A stretch of DNA of 57,969 bases from Bacteroidales bacterium (GCA_023231065.1 JALNWE010000010.1:1-57969); one strand, 5' to 3'. Positions 1 to 9,172 are shown, counted from the first letter of the stretch. Translations and numbers: made by a program. Notes: generated by a model not told the origin, from the sequence alone.

Positions 1-1
1 A

Positions 2-127
2 AAGAAATCCCTTGCTGAAAATCCCAACAATGAAAGGATCCTTGCTGCCTTGATACAGAACCAGCAAATGAAAGAAGGCATTATAAACGATATCATTGAC
101 CATTTATCACAAGTAAAGAAATATTAA
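2..127 (+). CDS. 3' end of an unidentified protein (partial)
   Basis: An open frame enters from the left edge and ends at a TAA, giving about 41 residues that finish in HLSQVKKY. The stop lies 10 bp before the next gene, so the two are probably co-transcribed. In Bacteroidota, DUF4097/head-GIN genes often follow an ECF sigma factor and a membrane anti-sigma or repeat protein, so this tail could belong to such a protein. That is context only; the visible part carries no diagnostic motif. Confidence 0.6.
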   Translation, partial: KKSLAENPNNERILAALIQNQQMKEGIINDIIDHLSQVKKY

Positions 128-137
128 AAGCCGCACC

Positions 138-1190
138 ATGAAAACTTTTATAAAAATATCGCTGTTTACTGTCATGTTCATTTTTCTCCTTGGCATCAAA
201 GGGGTAAAAGCTCATGACGATTACACCAAGGTCATTAAAAAAGAGTTTGTTATCAATCCTGATGGACAGCTTACGATCAGTAACAAGTTTGGGAAGGTCC
301 AGTGTACAAACTGGGAGAAAAATTCCGTCTCGTTTGAAGTAACCATCAACGTGTCGGCTAGTAATCAATCAGAAGCCGACCGGATCTTCCAGCGGATTTC
401 GGTTGATTTTACCGATTCCCCTTCCCAGATTACTGCAATAACTTCGATACAGGAAGGAAACTCGCGCAACAACTGCCAGTTTTCGATTGATTACAACCTT
501 AGTATGCCATCAACCATCAACCTGGACCTGACCAATAAATTCGGGGATATTTATATCAATGAGGTACAGGGTAAAGCAAAAATTAACCTGGGCTATGGGA
601 ACCTGGAAGCAAATAAGCTCATCAACTCCGATAACCTGCTGGATATCAAATTCAGCAAAGCCAATGTTAACTGGATCAAAGGAGCTGTGGTATTGCTGAA
701 ATATTCGGAAATGACCCTGGATTATGCAGGTAGCCTGCGCCTTGACTCTAAATTTTCGGATCTGAATGCCAATAAGATCATTGCCCTTAATGTCAGTTTT
801 GAAGGTGGAAAACTGAATATGGAAAATTCATCAGCTGTAGAAAGTAAATCGAAGTTCTCAGATCTTGACATTCAACGGATCGAAAAAAGCCTGGACCTCG
901 ACATCCAATATGGAAGTTGCGAAGTCCATGAAATGCCGCAGGATTTCACTTTGGTAAACATCCAGAATAAATATGGCGACGTTAGTATCGGATTAGGCGA
1001 TCAGGCAAAATACAGCCTTGATGCTGATCTAAAATTTTGCGAACTGGAATACCCTTCCGAAAAGGCAAAATTCTCCTACCGTTCAACCACCCCGACCAAG
1101 AGCAGTTTTAAAGGGGTGATAGGAGGGGCAGATAATCCGGTGGGGAAGGTGACCGTGCGTAGTGAGTTTGGTGATGTCAACCTGAAATGA
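138..1190 (+). CDS. Exported DUF4097-like beta-strand repeat protein
   Basis: 350 residues starting with a signal peptide (basic MKTFIK, then a hydrophobic stretch, with likely cleavage before the HDDY segment near residue 26). The rest is made of short alternating beta-strand units with recurring 'kfGdv/kfsdl' turns (NKFGKVQC, NKFGDIYI, SKFSDLNA, EFGDVNLK). This is the pattern of DUF4097/DUF2807 right-handed beta-helix proteins. It has no enzyme motif. It probably sits in the periplasm or on the surface. It begins 10 bp after the preceding gene and is followed by a head-GIN gene of related fold, so the pair likely forms an operon. The molecular role of these families is poorly known. Confidence 0.75.
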   Translation: MKTFIKISLFTVMFIFLLGIKGVKAHDDYTKVIKKEFVINPDGQLTISNKFGKVQCTNWEKNSVSFEVTINVSASNQSEADRIFQRISVDFTDSPSQITAITSIQEGNSRNNCQFSIDYNLSMPSTINLDLTNKFGDIYINEVQGKAKINLGYGNLEANKLINSDNLLDIKFSKANVNWIKGAVVLLKYSEMTLDYAGSLRLDSKFSDLNANKIIALNVSFEGGKLNMENSSAVESKSKFSDLDIQRIEKSLDLDIQYGSCEVHEMPQDFTLVNIQNKYGDVSIGLGDQAKYSLDADLKFCELEYPSEKAKFSYRSTTPTKSSFKGVIGGADNPVGKVTVRSEFGDVNLK

Positions 1191-1278
1191 TTTCGGGATA
1201 ACTCATTCCGGTAATTTATTCATGAATATTCTGTAACCAAATAATAGTTTAATTGTCCAATCATCAAAAACAAAGTCC

Positions 1279-2010
1279 ATGAAAACAAAATTTTTCTCAG
1301 TCGTTTTAATCATCTGTTTATCCCTTGGAATGTCGAGCCTTTTCGCCAGCTGTCATTATATCGGAGGAGCCAATGGCGATGGTAAAGTGGTCAAGGAAAC
1401 CCGTTCCGTCCAATCTTTCAGTGGCATTGATATTTCAGGGGCATTTGATGTATATCTTAAACAAGGAGCCATCGAAGAGGTGATCATCGAAGCCGATGAT
1501 AATATCCTTCCCCTTATCACTACGGAAGTCATTAATGGAACATTACGGATATACAGCAAACATCCCATCCATCATTTTACTGTCATGAAAGCTTACCTCA
1601 CCATCAAAGATCTTAAAGATATTGACGTGAGCGGCGCAGTCGATCTTGAAACAACAGGAAAAATCACGGTCCCGGAACTCAAGATTGATGCCAGCGGGTC
1701 GTCCGATTCAAAAATGGATATATCGGTTCAACGCCTGAACCTGGATTGCAGCGGTGCCAGTAAATTTAAATTCTCAGGAACCGCTGTGAATGTCAGATTG
1801 GATTTGAGCGGTGCATCGGATATTTTTGCCTATGATCTCTTTGTAGAAAATTATGATGTAGAGATCAGTGGGGCAGGAGATGCAAAAATTAATGTATCAA
1901 AGAAAATAAAGGCTGATATTTCAGGAGCTGGTACCATAAGATATAAAGGATCGCCTACCGAAGTAGATCAAAGCGTTTCGGGAGCAGGTTCAATCAAAAA
2001 ATCAGAATAA
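1279..2010 (+). CDS. Head-GIN domain (DUF2807) lipoprotein
   Basis: 243 residues. The N-terminus is a hydrophobic signal ending in a lipobox-like FASC, so Cys25 is the probable lipidated residue. It is followed by the typical opening of the head-GIN domain (RSVQSFSGIDISGAFDVYL). Repeated 'SGA' turns (DVSGAVDL, DCSGASKF, DLSGASDI, EISGAGDA, SVSGAGSI) mark the rungs of a parallel beta-helix. Known members are putative autotransporter-like adhesins of Bacteroidota, with no firmly assigned function. The gene follows a DUF4097-like gene by 88 bp and is closed by a strong hairpin terminator. The ATG at 1279 has no strong Shine-Dalgarno, which is normal in this phylum. Confidence 0.85.
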   Translation: MKTKFFSVVLIICLSLGMSSLFASCHYIGGANGDGKVVKETRSVQSFSGIDISGAFDVYLKQGAIEEVIIEADDNILPLITTEVINGTLRIYSKHPIHHFTVMKAYLTIKDLKDIDVSGAVDLETTGKITVPELKIDASGSSDSKMDISVQRLNLDCSGASKFKFSGTAVNVRLDLSGASDIFAYDLFVENYDVEISGAGDAKINVSKKIKADISGAGTIRYKGSPTEVDQSVSGAGSIKKSE

Positions 2011-2025
2011 ACGGATTTTTTTTCT

Positions 2026-2063
2026 GGACCGGTTGTTCCTGTTAAAGGGCAACCGGTCCCTCT
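2026..2063 (+). terminator. Rho-independent terminator after the head-GIN gene
   Basis: A perfect 10-bp stem pairs GGACCGGTTG (2026-2035) with CAACCGGTCC (2050-2059) around a 14-nt loop. A short pyrimidine/T-rich tail (CTCTTTTATCC) follows on the plus strand. It lies 15 bp after the head-GIN stop and before the convergent ligA stop. The minus-strand side has no T-run, so it serves the plus-strand gene. Confidence 0.8.
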
Positions 2064-2109
2064 TTTATCCTTATGGAATAAGTCAAACATATCAGATTGA
2101 AAACTTCGA

Positions 2110-4173
2110 TTATGTCTGTTTCCCTTCATTCAGCATTTTTAGAAAATCTTCTTCCGATATGATTGGGATCCTTTCTCTTTCTGCTTTCTTACGTTTTTCA
2201 GGTCCCATATTGGATCCGGCAAGGAGATAGCTGGTCTTGGAGGACAAAGCGCTCACGTTTTTTCCTCCATGCTCTTCGATGGTCTTTTTTAAATCTTCCC
2301 TTGAGTATTTTTCAAATATCCCGCTTACTACAAACGAAAGTCCGGATAATATTTCACTTTTATGAGAAATTTCCACGATATGAATATGGAATTTGAGACC
2401 GGCCTCTTCCAGCCGCTTGAGCAAGGTTTCTGTTTTAGGGTCCGTGAAAAATGAACAAACGCTTCCTGCTATTTTATCGCCAATCTCCTCAACATTTGTA
2501 AGATCGGTGAAGTTTGCGTGACGGAGGTTTTCAAGGGATAAAAAGTGAAAGGCAAGCTTTTTGGCAATCGTTTCGCCTACGAACCGGATACCCAAAGCAT
2601 ACAATACCCGGTCGAAGGGAACCTGTTTTGATTCTTCAATGCCCTGGAGGATGTTTTGGACCGTTTTCTCCCGGAAACTAATGGTACGAGCTTTCTTTTC
2701 ATCGGTTGAAGGATATTTTTTTTCAAGTCCGATAAGCTGATTATAAGAAAGATCATAAAGATCAGCAACATTATGAAGGAGCCCTTTGTCATATAGCAAC
2801 TCAACTTTTCCTTCCCCCAGACTATCTATATTCATGGCTTTACGGGAGATGAAATGTTCAAGTTTTCCTTTTATTTGGGGAGGGCAACCATTTTCGTTGG
2901 GGCAGTACCAGGCGGCTTCACCCTTGGTCCGGATCAAGGTGGTCCCGCATTCGGGGCAAGCCTGGATAAATCCCAAGGGTTTTGATTCAGGAGAACGTTT
3001 CCCGGTATCAACGCCCACAATTTTAGGTATGATTTCACCCCCCTTTTCCACCAATACCATATCGCCAATGCGGACATCAAGTAATGCAATTACATCTGCA
3101 TTGTGCAGGGTGGCCCTTTTTACGATGGTTCCCGCTAACGGAACTGGTTGAAGATTGGCAACCGGTGTTACTGCGCCCGTACGTCCTACCTGAAAATCGA
3201 CTGACAGCAAACGCGAGGTAGCCTGCTCGGCTTTGAATTTATAAGCAATCGCCCACCTGGGGGATTTGGCGGTAAAGCCCAGCATTTCCTGCTGGCTGCG
3301 CGAATTGACTTTAATAACCACGCCATCGATGTCGAAGGGGAGATCATTCCTGGCTTTTTCAGCGGTTTTTAGGTATTCAAAAATATCTACAATCGTCTGG
3401 CATCGTACGGAATATTGCGATATTCTGAATCCCCATGACCTGGCTTTCATCAAACTTTCGTAATGGGAATCAAACGAAATGTTGTCCCCAAGAAGCTGAT
3501 AGAAAAAACAATCCAGGTTTCGTTTGGCCACTTCTGCGGAATTCTGCATTTTGATAGTGCCAGATGCGGCATTCCTGGGATTGGCGAAAGGCTCTTCACC
3601 CTCTTCCAGCCGCCGCTCATTTATTTTTTCAAAACTTGAATGGGGTAAAATGATCTCGCCACGGATCTCAAATTCATCAGGGAATCCGGTTCCCCGGAGC
3701 TTCAACGGAATACTTTTAATGGTCCTGATGTTGGTGGTTACATCATCGCCCCGGATCCCGTCACCCCGGGTAACAGCCATGACCAGTTTCCCATCGCGGT
3801 ATGTGATGCCAATTGCAACGCCATCAAACTTAAGCTCACAAACATAGTCAACGGTATCACCCAGCAACTTGTGTATCCGGGTTTCGAAATCACGGATTTC
3901 ATCCTCCGAATAGGTGTTCCCAAGGGAAAGCATAGGGTACTGGTGAATTACCTGGCGAAACTCTTTGGTGATTGCCCCTCCCACATGCTGGGTGGGAGAA
4001 TCAATCTCAACCAACGCGGGGAATTGCCGCTCCAGCTGCATGAGCTCCTGAAGAAGAATATCAAACTGATAATCTGTTATGGTCGGGTTGGAAAGAGCAT
4101 AGTAATTATAATTATGCTTGCGGATCTCCTCCGAAAGGAAATGTATTCTTTGCTTTGCTTCTTCAAAATTCAT
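2110..4173 (-). CDS. ligA: NAD-dependent DNA ligase
   Basis: 687 residues, the normal length for LigA. It seals nicks in duplex DNA during replication and repair using NAD+. Domains in order: N-terminal Ia NAD-binding region, adenylation domain with the catalytic lysine in KFDG (Lys115-Gly118), OB fold, a four-cysteine zinc finger (CPEC near residue 410 with the second pair in CPNENGC), helix-hairpin-helix repeats, and a C-terminal BRCT domain (from about residue 600, SGLSFVVSGIFEKYSRED). The ATG overlaps the stop of the upstream glycosyltransferase by 4 bp (4170-4173), so it is translationally coupled to a sugar-transfer operon, an unusual partner for a replication gene. Confidence 0.97.
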   Translation of the reverse strand: MNFEEAKQRIHFLSEEIRKHNYNYYALSNPTITDYQFDILLQELMQLERQFPALVEIDSPTQHVGGAITKEFRQVIHQYPMLSLGNTYSEDEIRDFETRIHKLLGDTVDYVCELKFDGVAIGITYRDGKLVMAVTRGDGIRGDDVTTNIRTIKSIPLKLRGTGFPDEFEIRGEIILPHSSFEKINERRLEEGEEPFANPRNAASGTIKMQNSAEVAKRNLDCFFYQLLGDNISFDSHYESLMKARSWGFRISQYSVRCQTIVDIFEYLKTAEKARNDLPFDIDGVVIKVNSRSQQEMLGFTAKSPRWAIAYKFKAEQATSRLLSVDFQVGRTGAVTPVANLQPVPLAGTIVKRATLHNADVIALLDVRIGDMVLVEKGGEIIPKIVGVDTGKRSPESKPLGFIQACPECGTTLIRTKGEAAWYCPNENGCPPQIKGKLEHFISRKAMNIDSLGEGKVELLYDKGLLHNVADLYDLSYNQLIGLEKKYPSTDEKKARTISFREKTVQNILQGIEESKQVPFDRVLYALGIRFVGETIAKKLAFHFLSLENLRHANFTDLTNVEEIGDKIAGSVCSFFTDPKTETLLKRLEEAGLKFHIHIVEISHKSEILSGLSFVVSGIFEKYSREDLKKTIEEHGGKNVSALSSKTSYLLAGSNMGPEKRKKAERERIPIISEEDFLKMLNEGKQT

Positions 4174-4892
4174 TTTGAGTCGGATTTTGTCCAGATCCCA
4201 AACCTGATCTTCAGAACAGTGCAGGTATATCGTATCAATTCAGCTTTCAAATTGGTTTTTGACAGCCCACCCTTCCTGTCTTTATAGGTAACAGGTATTT
4301 CCAGAATGAACTTATTCTGTTTCTGCATGACATAGAGGAAACGGATAAAGTAATCGCCATACCCATAAAAAATCGACCCCGCATCCACTTTATCCAGAAT
4401 TTCTTTATTAAAGGCAAAATATCCGCTGAGATTATCGGTTGTCCTGACTCCCAACATATAATGGATAAATTTGTTGAACACTTTACTCCCGATGAACCGG
4501 AGTTTTGATGTCTCCATGCCACCACCAATCACATATCTTGAACCGATTGCGATATCAAAATAGTCGGTGATTTTCACGAGTAGAGGGATCAGGTTTGGAG
4601 GATGATTAAAATCGGTATCCATGATCACTATCTTGTTCCCCGTTGAATATCTTATTCCATGCAGGATAGCTGTTGCCAGCCCTTTTTCATTTTTCCGGAG
4701 GATAGGTATAACGCGTGGATTGTCTGAGAATTCTTTGATGATCGCATCATGGGTTCCATCGGGACTCATATCGTCCACGATTACAATTTCATAATTGTAA
4801 TTTTCCAGTTCCAGGATATGATCGATTTCCCTTATCAGATGGTTAATGGAATCCTTTTCGTTATAAGTTGGAAGGATAACCGAAATTTTCAT
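4170..4892 (-). CDS. Polyprenyl-phosphate glycosyltransferase, GT2 (Dpm1/ArnC-like)
   Basis: 240 residues. A GT-A fold begins immediately (MKISVILPTYNEKDSI) with the nucleotide-binding VDDMSPDGT segment and a DxD-type motif in VIMDTDFNHPP. It most resembles dolichol-phosphate mannosyltransferase-like enzymes that load a sugar onto a polyprenyl-phosphate carrier. There is no C-terminal pair of membrane helices, so it is a soluble or peripheral form. I chose the ATG at 4892 because it makes a 4-bp ATGA overlap with the upstream aminotransferase stop; an ATG three codons earlier (4901) is possible. It is coupled in turn to ligA. Its likely product is the donor for the GT-C transferase encoded upstream. 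Confidence 0.88.
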   Translation of the reverse strand: MKISVILPTYNEKDSINHLIREIDHILELENYNYEIVIVDDMSPDGTHDAIIKEFSDNPRVIPILRKNEKGLATAILHGIRYSTGNKIVIMDTDFNHPPNLIPLLVKITDYFDIAIGSRYVIGGGMETSKLRFIGSKVFNKFIHYMLGVRTTDNLSGYFAFNKEILDKVDAGSIFYGYGDYFIRFLYVMQKQNKFILEIPVTYKDRKGGLSKTNLKAELIRYTCTVLKIRFGIWTKSDSK

Positions 4893-6013
4893 GGGGTGCA
4901 TTGTTGAATGGATTCCATCAGCGATTCAGAAATATATCTGATATCATCATCCTGGAGCCCGACCCAGGTTGGCAGGCTGATCCCTTCCCGAGAAATGAAA
5001 GCGCTGTTTGGAAAACCGCCCCTGGCAAAGGCAGGATCCTGGTAGAATGACATCTGATGAATGGGATAAAAGACAGGACGGGTATCGATTTTCTTTTGCT
5101 TCATCATCGCCATCACGGAATCGCGTTGATCAAATGTGAAATCATGAATACGGAGCGTAAAGATCCAGTTTGTGTTTTGTTGTCCATGAGTCGATTGGAG
5201 CCTGATTAAGGGAAATTTCCGGAAACAATCGCAGTAAGCATCATAAATATGGTCCCGCGCAGATAATAAATGATCGATCTGTTCCAATTGAGCTAACCCT
5301 ACAGCTGCCTGCATATTGGTCATGCGGTAATTGAATCCCACGCAATCATACCAGTATTTTTTATTCCGGTTCATCCCATGATCCCTGAGGATCCTCATCC
5401 TTTCTGCCAGGTCATCATTATTGGTAAGGCACATACCTCCTTCGCCGGTAGTGATCACTTTATTGCCAAAAAAACTAAAACAAGCGATATCGCCGAAAGT
5501 TCCTACAGGCTTACCCTCATATTTGGCGCCAAGGGCTTCTGCACAATCTTCGATCACGATCAGGTTATGAGCGTGTGCAATTCCGAGGATCTCGCGGAGA
5601 CGCACAGGGTTGCCATATAAATGAACAGGAATCACTGCTTTGGTTTTCGGAGTGATCTTGTTTGCCATATCAGAAGGACTGATATTCCAGTCATCCGTTT
5701 CAACATCGGTTAAAACCGGGATGGCATTACAATAGCGGACGCTGTTTGATGTTGCAATAAAAGTCAGATCCGGGACCAGGACCTCATCCTCCTCTTTAAT
5801 GCCTGAAGCAGCTAAGGCAAGATGCAGGGCAATAGTCCCATTGTGGGTAGCAATGGCATGTTTGACCCCGTGATATTGTGCAAATGATTTCTCGAAGATT
5901 TCGATATATTTACCGATAGAACTGATCCAGCCGCTCTCAAGGGCATCAGTAACATACTTCTTTTCATTTCCCAAAAACGTTGGTTGAGCAATATTGATCG
6001 GTTTATCTCTCAT
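4889..6013 (-). CDS. DegT/DnrJ/EryC1/StrS sugar aminotransferase
   Basis: 374 residues from the ATG at 6013; an in-frame ATG at 6049 lies inside the upstream gene and is less likely. PLP enzymes of this family transaminate keto-sugar nucleotides. Visible signatures: the substrate/PLP loop in TFIATSNS, the pyridine-nitrogen Asp in IEDCAEALGA (about Asp156), and the Schiff-base lysine in FSFFGNKVITTGEGG (about Lys185). Length and motif order fit ArnB/PglE/DesI-type enzymes. It sits between a GT-C membrane transferase and a polyprenyl-phosphate GT2, suggesting an amino sugar is made and then delivered via a lipid carrier. The exact substrate cannot be read from the sequence. Confidence 0.92.
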   Translation of the reverse strand: MRDKPINIAQPTFLGNEKKYVTDALESGWISSIGKYIEIFEKSFAQYHGVKHAIATHNGTIALHLALAASGIKEEDEVLVPDLTFIATSNSVRYCNAIPVLTDVETDDWNISPSDMANKITPKTKAVIPVHLYGNPVRLREILGIAHAHNLIVIEDCAEALGAKYEGKPVGTFGDIACFSFFGNKVITTGEGGMCLTNNDDLAERMRILRDHGMNRNKKYWYDCVGFNYRMTNMQAAVGLAQLEQIDHLLSARDHIYDAYCDCFRKFPLIRLQSTHGQQNTNWIFTLRIHDFTFDQRDSVMAMMKQKKIDTRPVFYPIHQMSFYQDPAFARGGFPNSAFISREGISLPTWVGLQDDDIRYISESLMESIQQCTP

Positions 6014-6017
6014 AATT

Positions 6018-7553
6018 TCATTCGATTTTTTTCGGTACCATGGCAGCATTCCTGTAAATGAAGATCCTCCGGTTTTTATTTACTGGATTTAACCAATGGA
6101 TAAAACGATCAATAAAACCAGGTTCAGCAGTGGTTTCGTAAACAAGGAAGGGGAATTTCAAACGTGCTTTTTCGACGAGCGGTTGAATGTTCTTATCTCC
6201 GGTAAATAAAATAAAGCTTGGAGGAACACATTTTGGCCTGATGGCTTTGGCTAAAATAGAGTCGGGACTCATATCCCGCGTTACTTCACTATAACAAACA
6301 GGCCATTGGTTGAGATAAAATTTTGGCATGAGCTCCGGTTCATTGTTTTCATCAATCACGGTAATGGCTTGAACATTGGGATATTTCGAGAGGTAAGTCA
6401 TGGCTTCAACGCGGGCCCTTTTTGAGTAAGTAAAGGACATAACAACCAATAACACCGTATTGATCACCCAGAAAAATGACCAGCACCCGGTCAATAACTT
6501 CTTATTCCGGGCCCAGAAACCGGATTTTGTAATAAAGTCCTGCCAGCCAATAGATCCAAACATGATCAGGAATGGGATCATCGGAAGGATAAACCTTTCC
6601 TGCTTGTTCGGAAAATACGAATGAAAAATAAAAAAGAGAAGCGCCGGGAAAAAAATGATCAGGTATTTCTTCCATTCACGAATAAAACCAAAGAGTAAGA
6701 ACAAACTGACAGGAGGGATCAGCAATCCACCGATCGTCAGGAAATAATTGTACCAGGGGAGTGAGATATAATCATTTCTTTCTGTAAAACAGACATTTAC
6801 GTATGCCAATAACTCTGCAAATGGTTTTCCCCAAATAAAATAATCGATCCCTCCCTGAATCATCGCGACAATAATGACACTTCCAAAGGTTAATGCCAGA
6901 AGTTCCCTCCATTTTTTCTGAAAAAGAATGATAAGCCCGATCCCCAATGGGAAAAAAACCGTTTGCGGCCTTATATTGAATGCTAAACCAAAGAAAAGCC
7001 CAGCCAGGAAATAGGAAACGAAAATGGTTGTTTTATTTGTTTTTCGAAGGATCATCCAGTATCCAAGCATTAAGAAGGGAATACAGGTCATTTCCACCAG
7101 GTTTCTTACACTCATCCAGGGCATGAACCATAAAATAGCCAGAAGTAGGCCGGCTATCCGGGCAACCTTTTTCCCTTCCAATGTTTCTATTATCCTGTAT
7201 CCAAAATATACCGTGATCAATGAAAATCCGGCATGGATCAATCTTACAACAAACATTTTACCCTGTGGGCCTGAAAGCCCTATCCAATTCAGAAAGGTAA
7301 ACAATAAATAATGTAATCCCGGATAGAAGAAATTGTGACCTGTTGGGCCCGTGTTCGATTTGCTGCCAGGGAGCCAGTCGTTGTAATCATGCCCGGCAGT
7401 CCAGGAACCCGACGATTCAATGACAATAAAATGATCATCAAACATGCCCCACCCCTTAGCAAAGATGACCGCAATTATCCGGAAAACCACGGCAAGGATC
7501 ATGATTACTGTGAGTGGTTGTTCTTCCCAGTATTTTATCAATTTCGAATTCAT
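6018..7553 (-). CDS. GT-C family (GT39/ArnT-like) membrane glycosyltransferase
   Basis: 511 residues with roughly ten or more hydrophobic segments. The N-terminus has one helix followed by a loop with an acidic pair (GMFDDHF), the position of the catalytic acidic residue in GT-C enzymes that use polyprenyl-phosphate sugars. The C-terminal 120 residues form a soluble domain. This is the architecture of PMT/ArnT-like transferases that move a sugar from a lipid carrier to an envelope acceptor on the periplasmic side. The stop at 6018 lies 4 bp before the preferred start of the aminotransferase, so the two are co-transcribed. The acceptor (lipid A, protein or polysaccharide) is unknown. Confidence 0.82.
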   Translation of the reverse strand: MNSKLIKYWEEQPLTVIMILAVVFRIIAVIFAKGWGMFDDHFIVIESSGSWTAGHDYNDWLPGSKSNTGPTGHNFFYPGLHYLLFTFLNWIGLSGPQGKMFVVRLIHAGFSLITVYFGYRIIETLEGKKVARIAGLLLAILWFMPWMSVRNLVEMTCIPFLMLGYWMILRKTNKTTIFVSYFLAGLFFGLAFNIRPQTVFFPLGIGLIILFQKKWRELLALTFGSVIIVAMIQGGIDYFIWGKPFAELLAYVNVCFTERNDYISLPWYNYFLTIGGLLIPPVSLFLLFGFIREWKKYLIIFFPALLFFIFHSYFPNKQERFILPMIPFLIMFGSIGWQDFITKSGFWARNKKLLTGCWSFFWVINTVLLVVMSFTYSKRARVEAMTYLSKYPNVQAITVIDENNEPELMPKFYLNQWPVCYSEVTRDMSPDSILAKAIRPKCVPPSFILFTGDKNIQPLVEKARLKFPFLVYETTAEPGFIDRFIHWLNPVNKNRRIFIYRNAAMVPKKIE

Positions 7554-7588
7554 CAGGAGAGCGCTTTGTTGTCAATGGGATGATCTCA

Positions 7589-8470
7589 TCATGTGAGCGT
7601 GATCCATTCATAATAATAATAGCCATAATCCACGGGATTGATGCACATGACCGGGATTTGTGCTTCGTTGAACATCAATCGCTCGCTCCAGGCTGAAAGG
7701 CTGAACCCGGGAACATCCATGTTGGGCCTTGTGATCATTAAAATCAAGTCAGTGTGCTTCATTATTCCATGGGAAATCACCTGTTCGGCAAAACCACCCG
7801 GTTTCTCCGCATGCGTAACGGTATAGGCCACCTTCTCTTCATCAAAAATATCGGTTATTTGTTTGGTAATAATCAGGACACGATGGTTTAAAGCAGAATC
7901 ATTCTCCTGGCTGAGGAAAAGGTTAACTTCAGCATGAAATAATTTTACCATCAGCTTGGCCCATGGAACGGCTTGCCGCGGCTCAAGGTCATTGTTTACC
8001 GGCAGGATGATGTTCTTATATCCTTCCCGGAAGGATCTTTTTTGGACAACCAGAACGGGAACAGGGGACTCACTGATCACTTTCAGCGCATAACTGCCGA
8101 AAACATGCTGTAGGCCCTTTTTACCATGGGTGCCAAGAATCATCAGGTTAGCCTTGATTTTTACAGCAACTTCAGTAATGGTAGTAAAGATACTTCCTTC
8201 CTCTGCCATCGTATCTATAGGCACTTCATACTTTTTTTCGTAATACTTTTTGTATTCTTTCAGCCTCCACTCAACATAATCAACCCCTACGTTTTTTTTC
8301 TTCAAGGCAGCTTTTGTTTCATTATTGATGACATGGAGGATGCACACTTTATACCCGAGAAACCGGGCAAGTTTGACTCCGTGGGAAACAGCATTACCGC
8401 ATGCCTCTGAAAAATCTGTAGGGACTAAGACGATGCTGTTTAATTTTTTTTGGGGGGTTGGTTGAGCCAT
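7589..8470 (-). CDS. Tandem universal stress protein
   Basis: 293 residues made of two UspA domains (about 8-145 and 150-290). The first begins with the classic strand plus VPTDFSEACGNAV and carries a glycine-rich nucleotide loop, GTHGKKG...FGS, with eight rather than nine residues between the second and third conserved glycines. This spacing recurs in Bacteroidota Usp proteins. The second domain (IILPVNNDLEPRQA) lacks a clear glycine loop and is probably degenerate. Cytoplasmic, presumed stress adaptation and ATP binding. It lies 35 bp upstream of the GT-C gene on the same strand, and a heptamer repeat tract lies upstream of its start. Confidence 0.92.
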   Translation of the reverse strand: MAQPTPQKKLNSIVLVPTDFSEACGNAVSHGVKLARFLGYKVCILHVINNETKAALKKKNVGVDYVEWRLKEYKKYYEKKYEVPIDTMAEEGSIFTTITEVAVKIKANLMILGTHGKKGLQHVFGSYALKVISESPVPVLVVQKRSFREGYKNIILPVNNDLEPRQAVPWAKLMVKLFHAEVNLFLSQENDSALNHRVLIITKQITDIFDEEKVAYTVTHAEKPGGFAEQVISHGIMKHTDLILMITRPNMDVPGFSLSAWSERLMFNEAQIPVMCINPVDYGYYYYEWITLT

Positions 8471-8479
8471 ATAGTTTTC

Positions 8480-8521
8480 GATTTACAATTGATGATAAAA
8501 GATTTACGGTTGATAATTGAT
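8480..8521. repeat. Six degenerate 7-bp tandem units
   Basis: The gap between the HD and Usp genes reads in phase as GATTTAC, AATTGAT, GATAAAA, GATTTAC, GGTTGAT, AATTGAT. There is also a 21-bp higher period, with GATTTAC at 8480 and 8501. No dyad or protein-binding signature is evident. Similar heptamer tracts occur elsewhere in this window. Confidence 0.6.
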
Positions 8522-8524
8522 TTA

Positions 8525-9118
8525 TTAAAATCCTGGGGATTCAATGGTCTTTCGAATCTGATCGAGGGTTTCCATTTTTTTCTTTTGTCTTAAATTATTG
8601 GCTGATAAAGTAAAATAGCGATGGCCCTGAAGGAATTCCTGTTGGATTTTCAACCATTCATGCAAGGTTGTATCAAGAATGCCCAGGTTTTTCCATTCCA
8701 GTTGTAACTGAAAAGAGTGGATAAAAAAATCATCCCGTCCCAGATAATCAAGGTCGGCATCACACAGGATCTGTTCAGGTAATGATACTGCTTGCTGTGG
8801 GAGGCGCGTTACCAATATCAACCGGGTCACTTCTTCAATTTCTTCCGATAAATACCCGAATTGGGGCAGGATTTCCTGTGCCAGCGAAACAGAAAAAGAT
8901 TCGTGATCCTTGTATTGAAACAGGATCCCGGAGTCGTGAAACAGGGCAGCTGTTTTAAGCCAAACGCCCATGGGACCGTTAACTTGTTCTATTCCCGCTA
9001 ACCGCCGGCATGCCTCAAGAACATCCATGGTATGTTCAACGGTGTGATAACAGAGAGCAGGGGTGAGTTCATTTTGTAAACGGTTCAGGATATATTTCCG
9101 TGCGCCTTTGAAATCCAT
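8525..9118 (-). CDS. HD-domain phosphohydrolase
   Basis: 197 residues. The metal-binding signature of the HD superfamily is visible: His25 and His29 in YHTVEH, the His61-Asp62 doublet in AALFHDSG, a further histidine in KDHESFS, and an acidic motif DADLDYLGR about 60 residues later. Proteins of this type hydrolyse phosphate esters, often of nucleotides or cyclic nucleotides, but the substrate of this one cannot be told. No membrane or sensor domain is present, so it is cytoplasmic. It is on the same strand as rpe (54 bp gap upstream) and the Usp gene (54 bp downstream). Confidence 0.85.
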   Translation of the reverse strand: MDFKGARKYILNRLQNELTPALCYHTVEHTMDVLEACRRLAGIEQVNGPMGVWLKTAALFHDSGILFQYKDHESFSVSLAQEILPQFGYLSEEIEEVTRLILVTRLPQQAVSLPEQILCDADLDYLGRDDFFIHSFQLQLEWKNLGILDTTLHEWLKIQQEFLQGHRYFTLSANNLRQKKKMETLDQIRKTIESPGF

Positions 9119-9172
9119 ATCAAGGTGATTTTTTTGTAAAAATAAAAAAAATGATTGACTTCCGGACGAATA

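Noticed and set aside
93..368. Open frame on the minus strand opposite the DUF4097-like gene
   Set aside because: No similarity or signal, fully antisense to a well-supported exported protein.
8480..8521. Heptamer tract as a CRISPR remnant
   Set aside because: Units are 7 bp with no spacers and no cas genes nearby.
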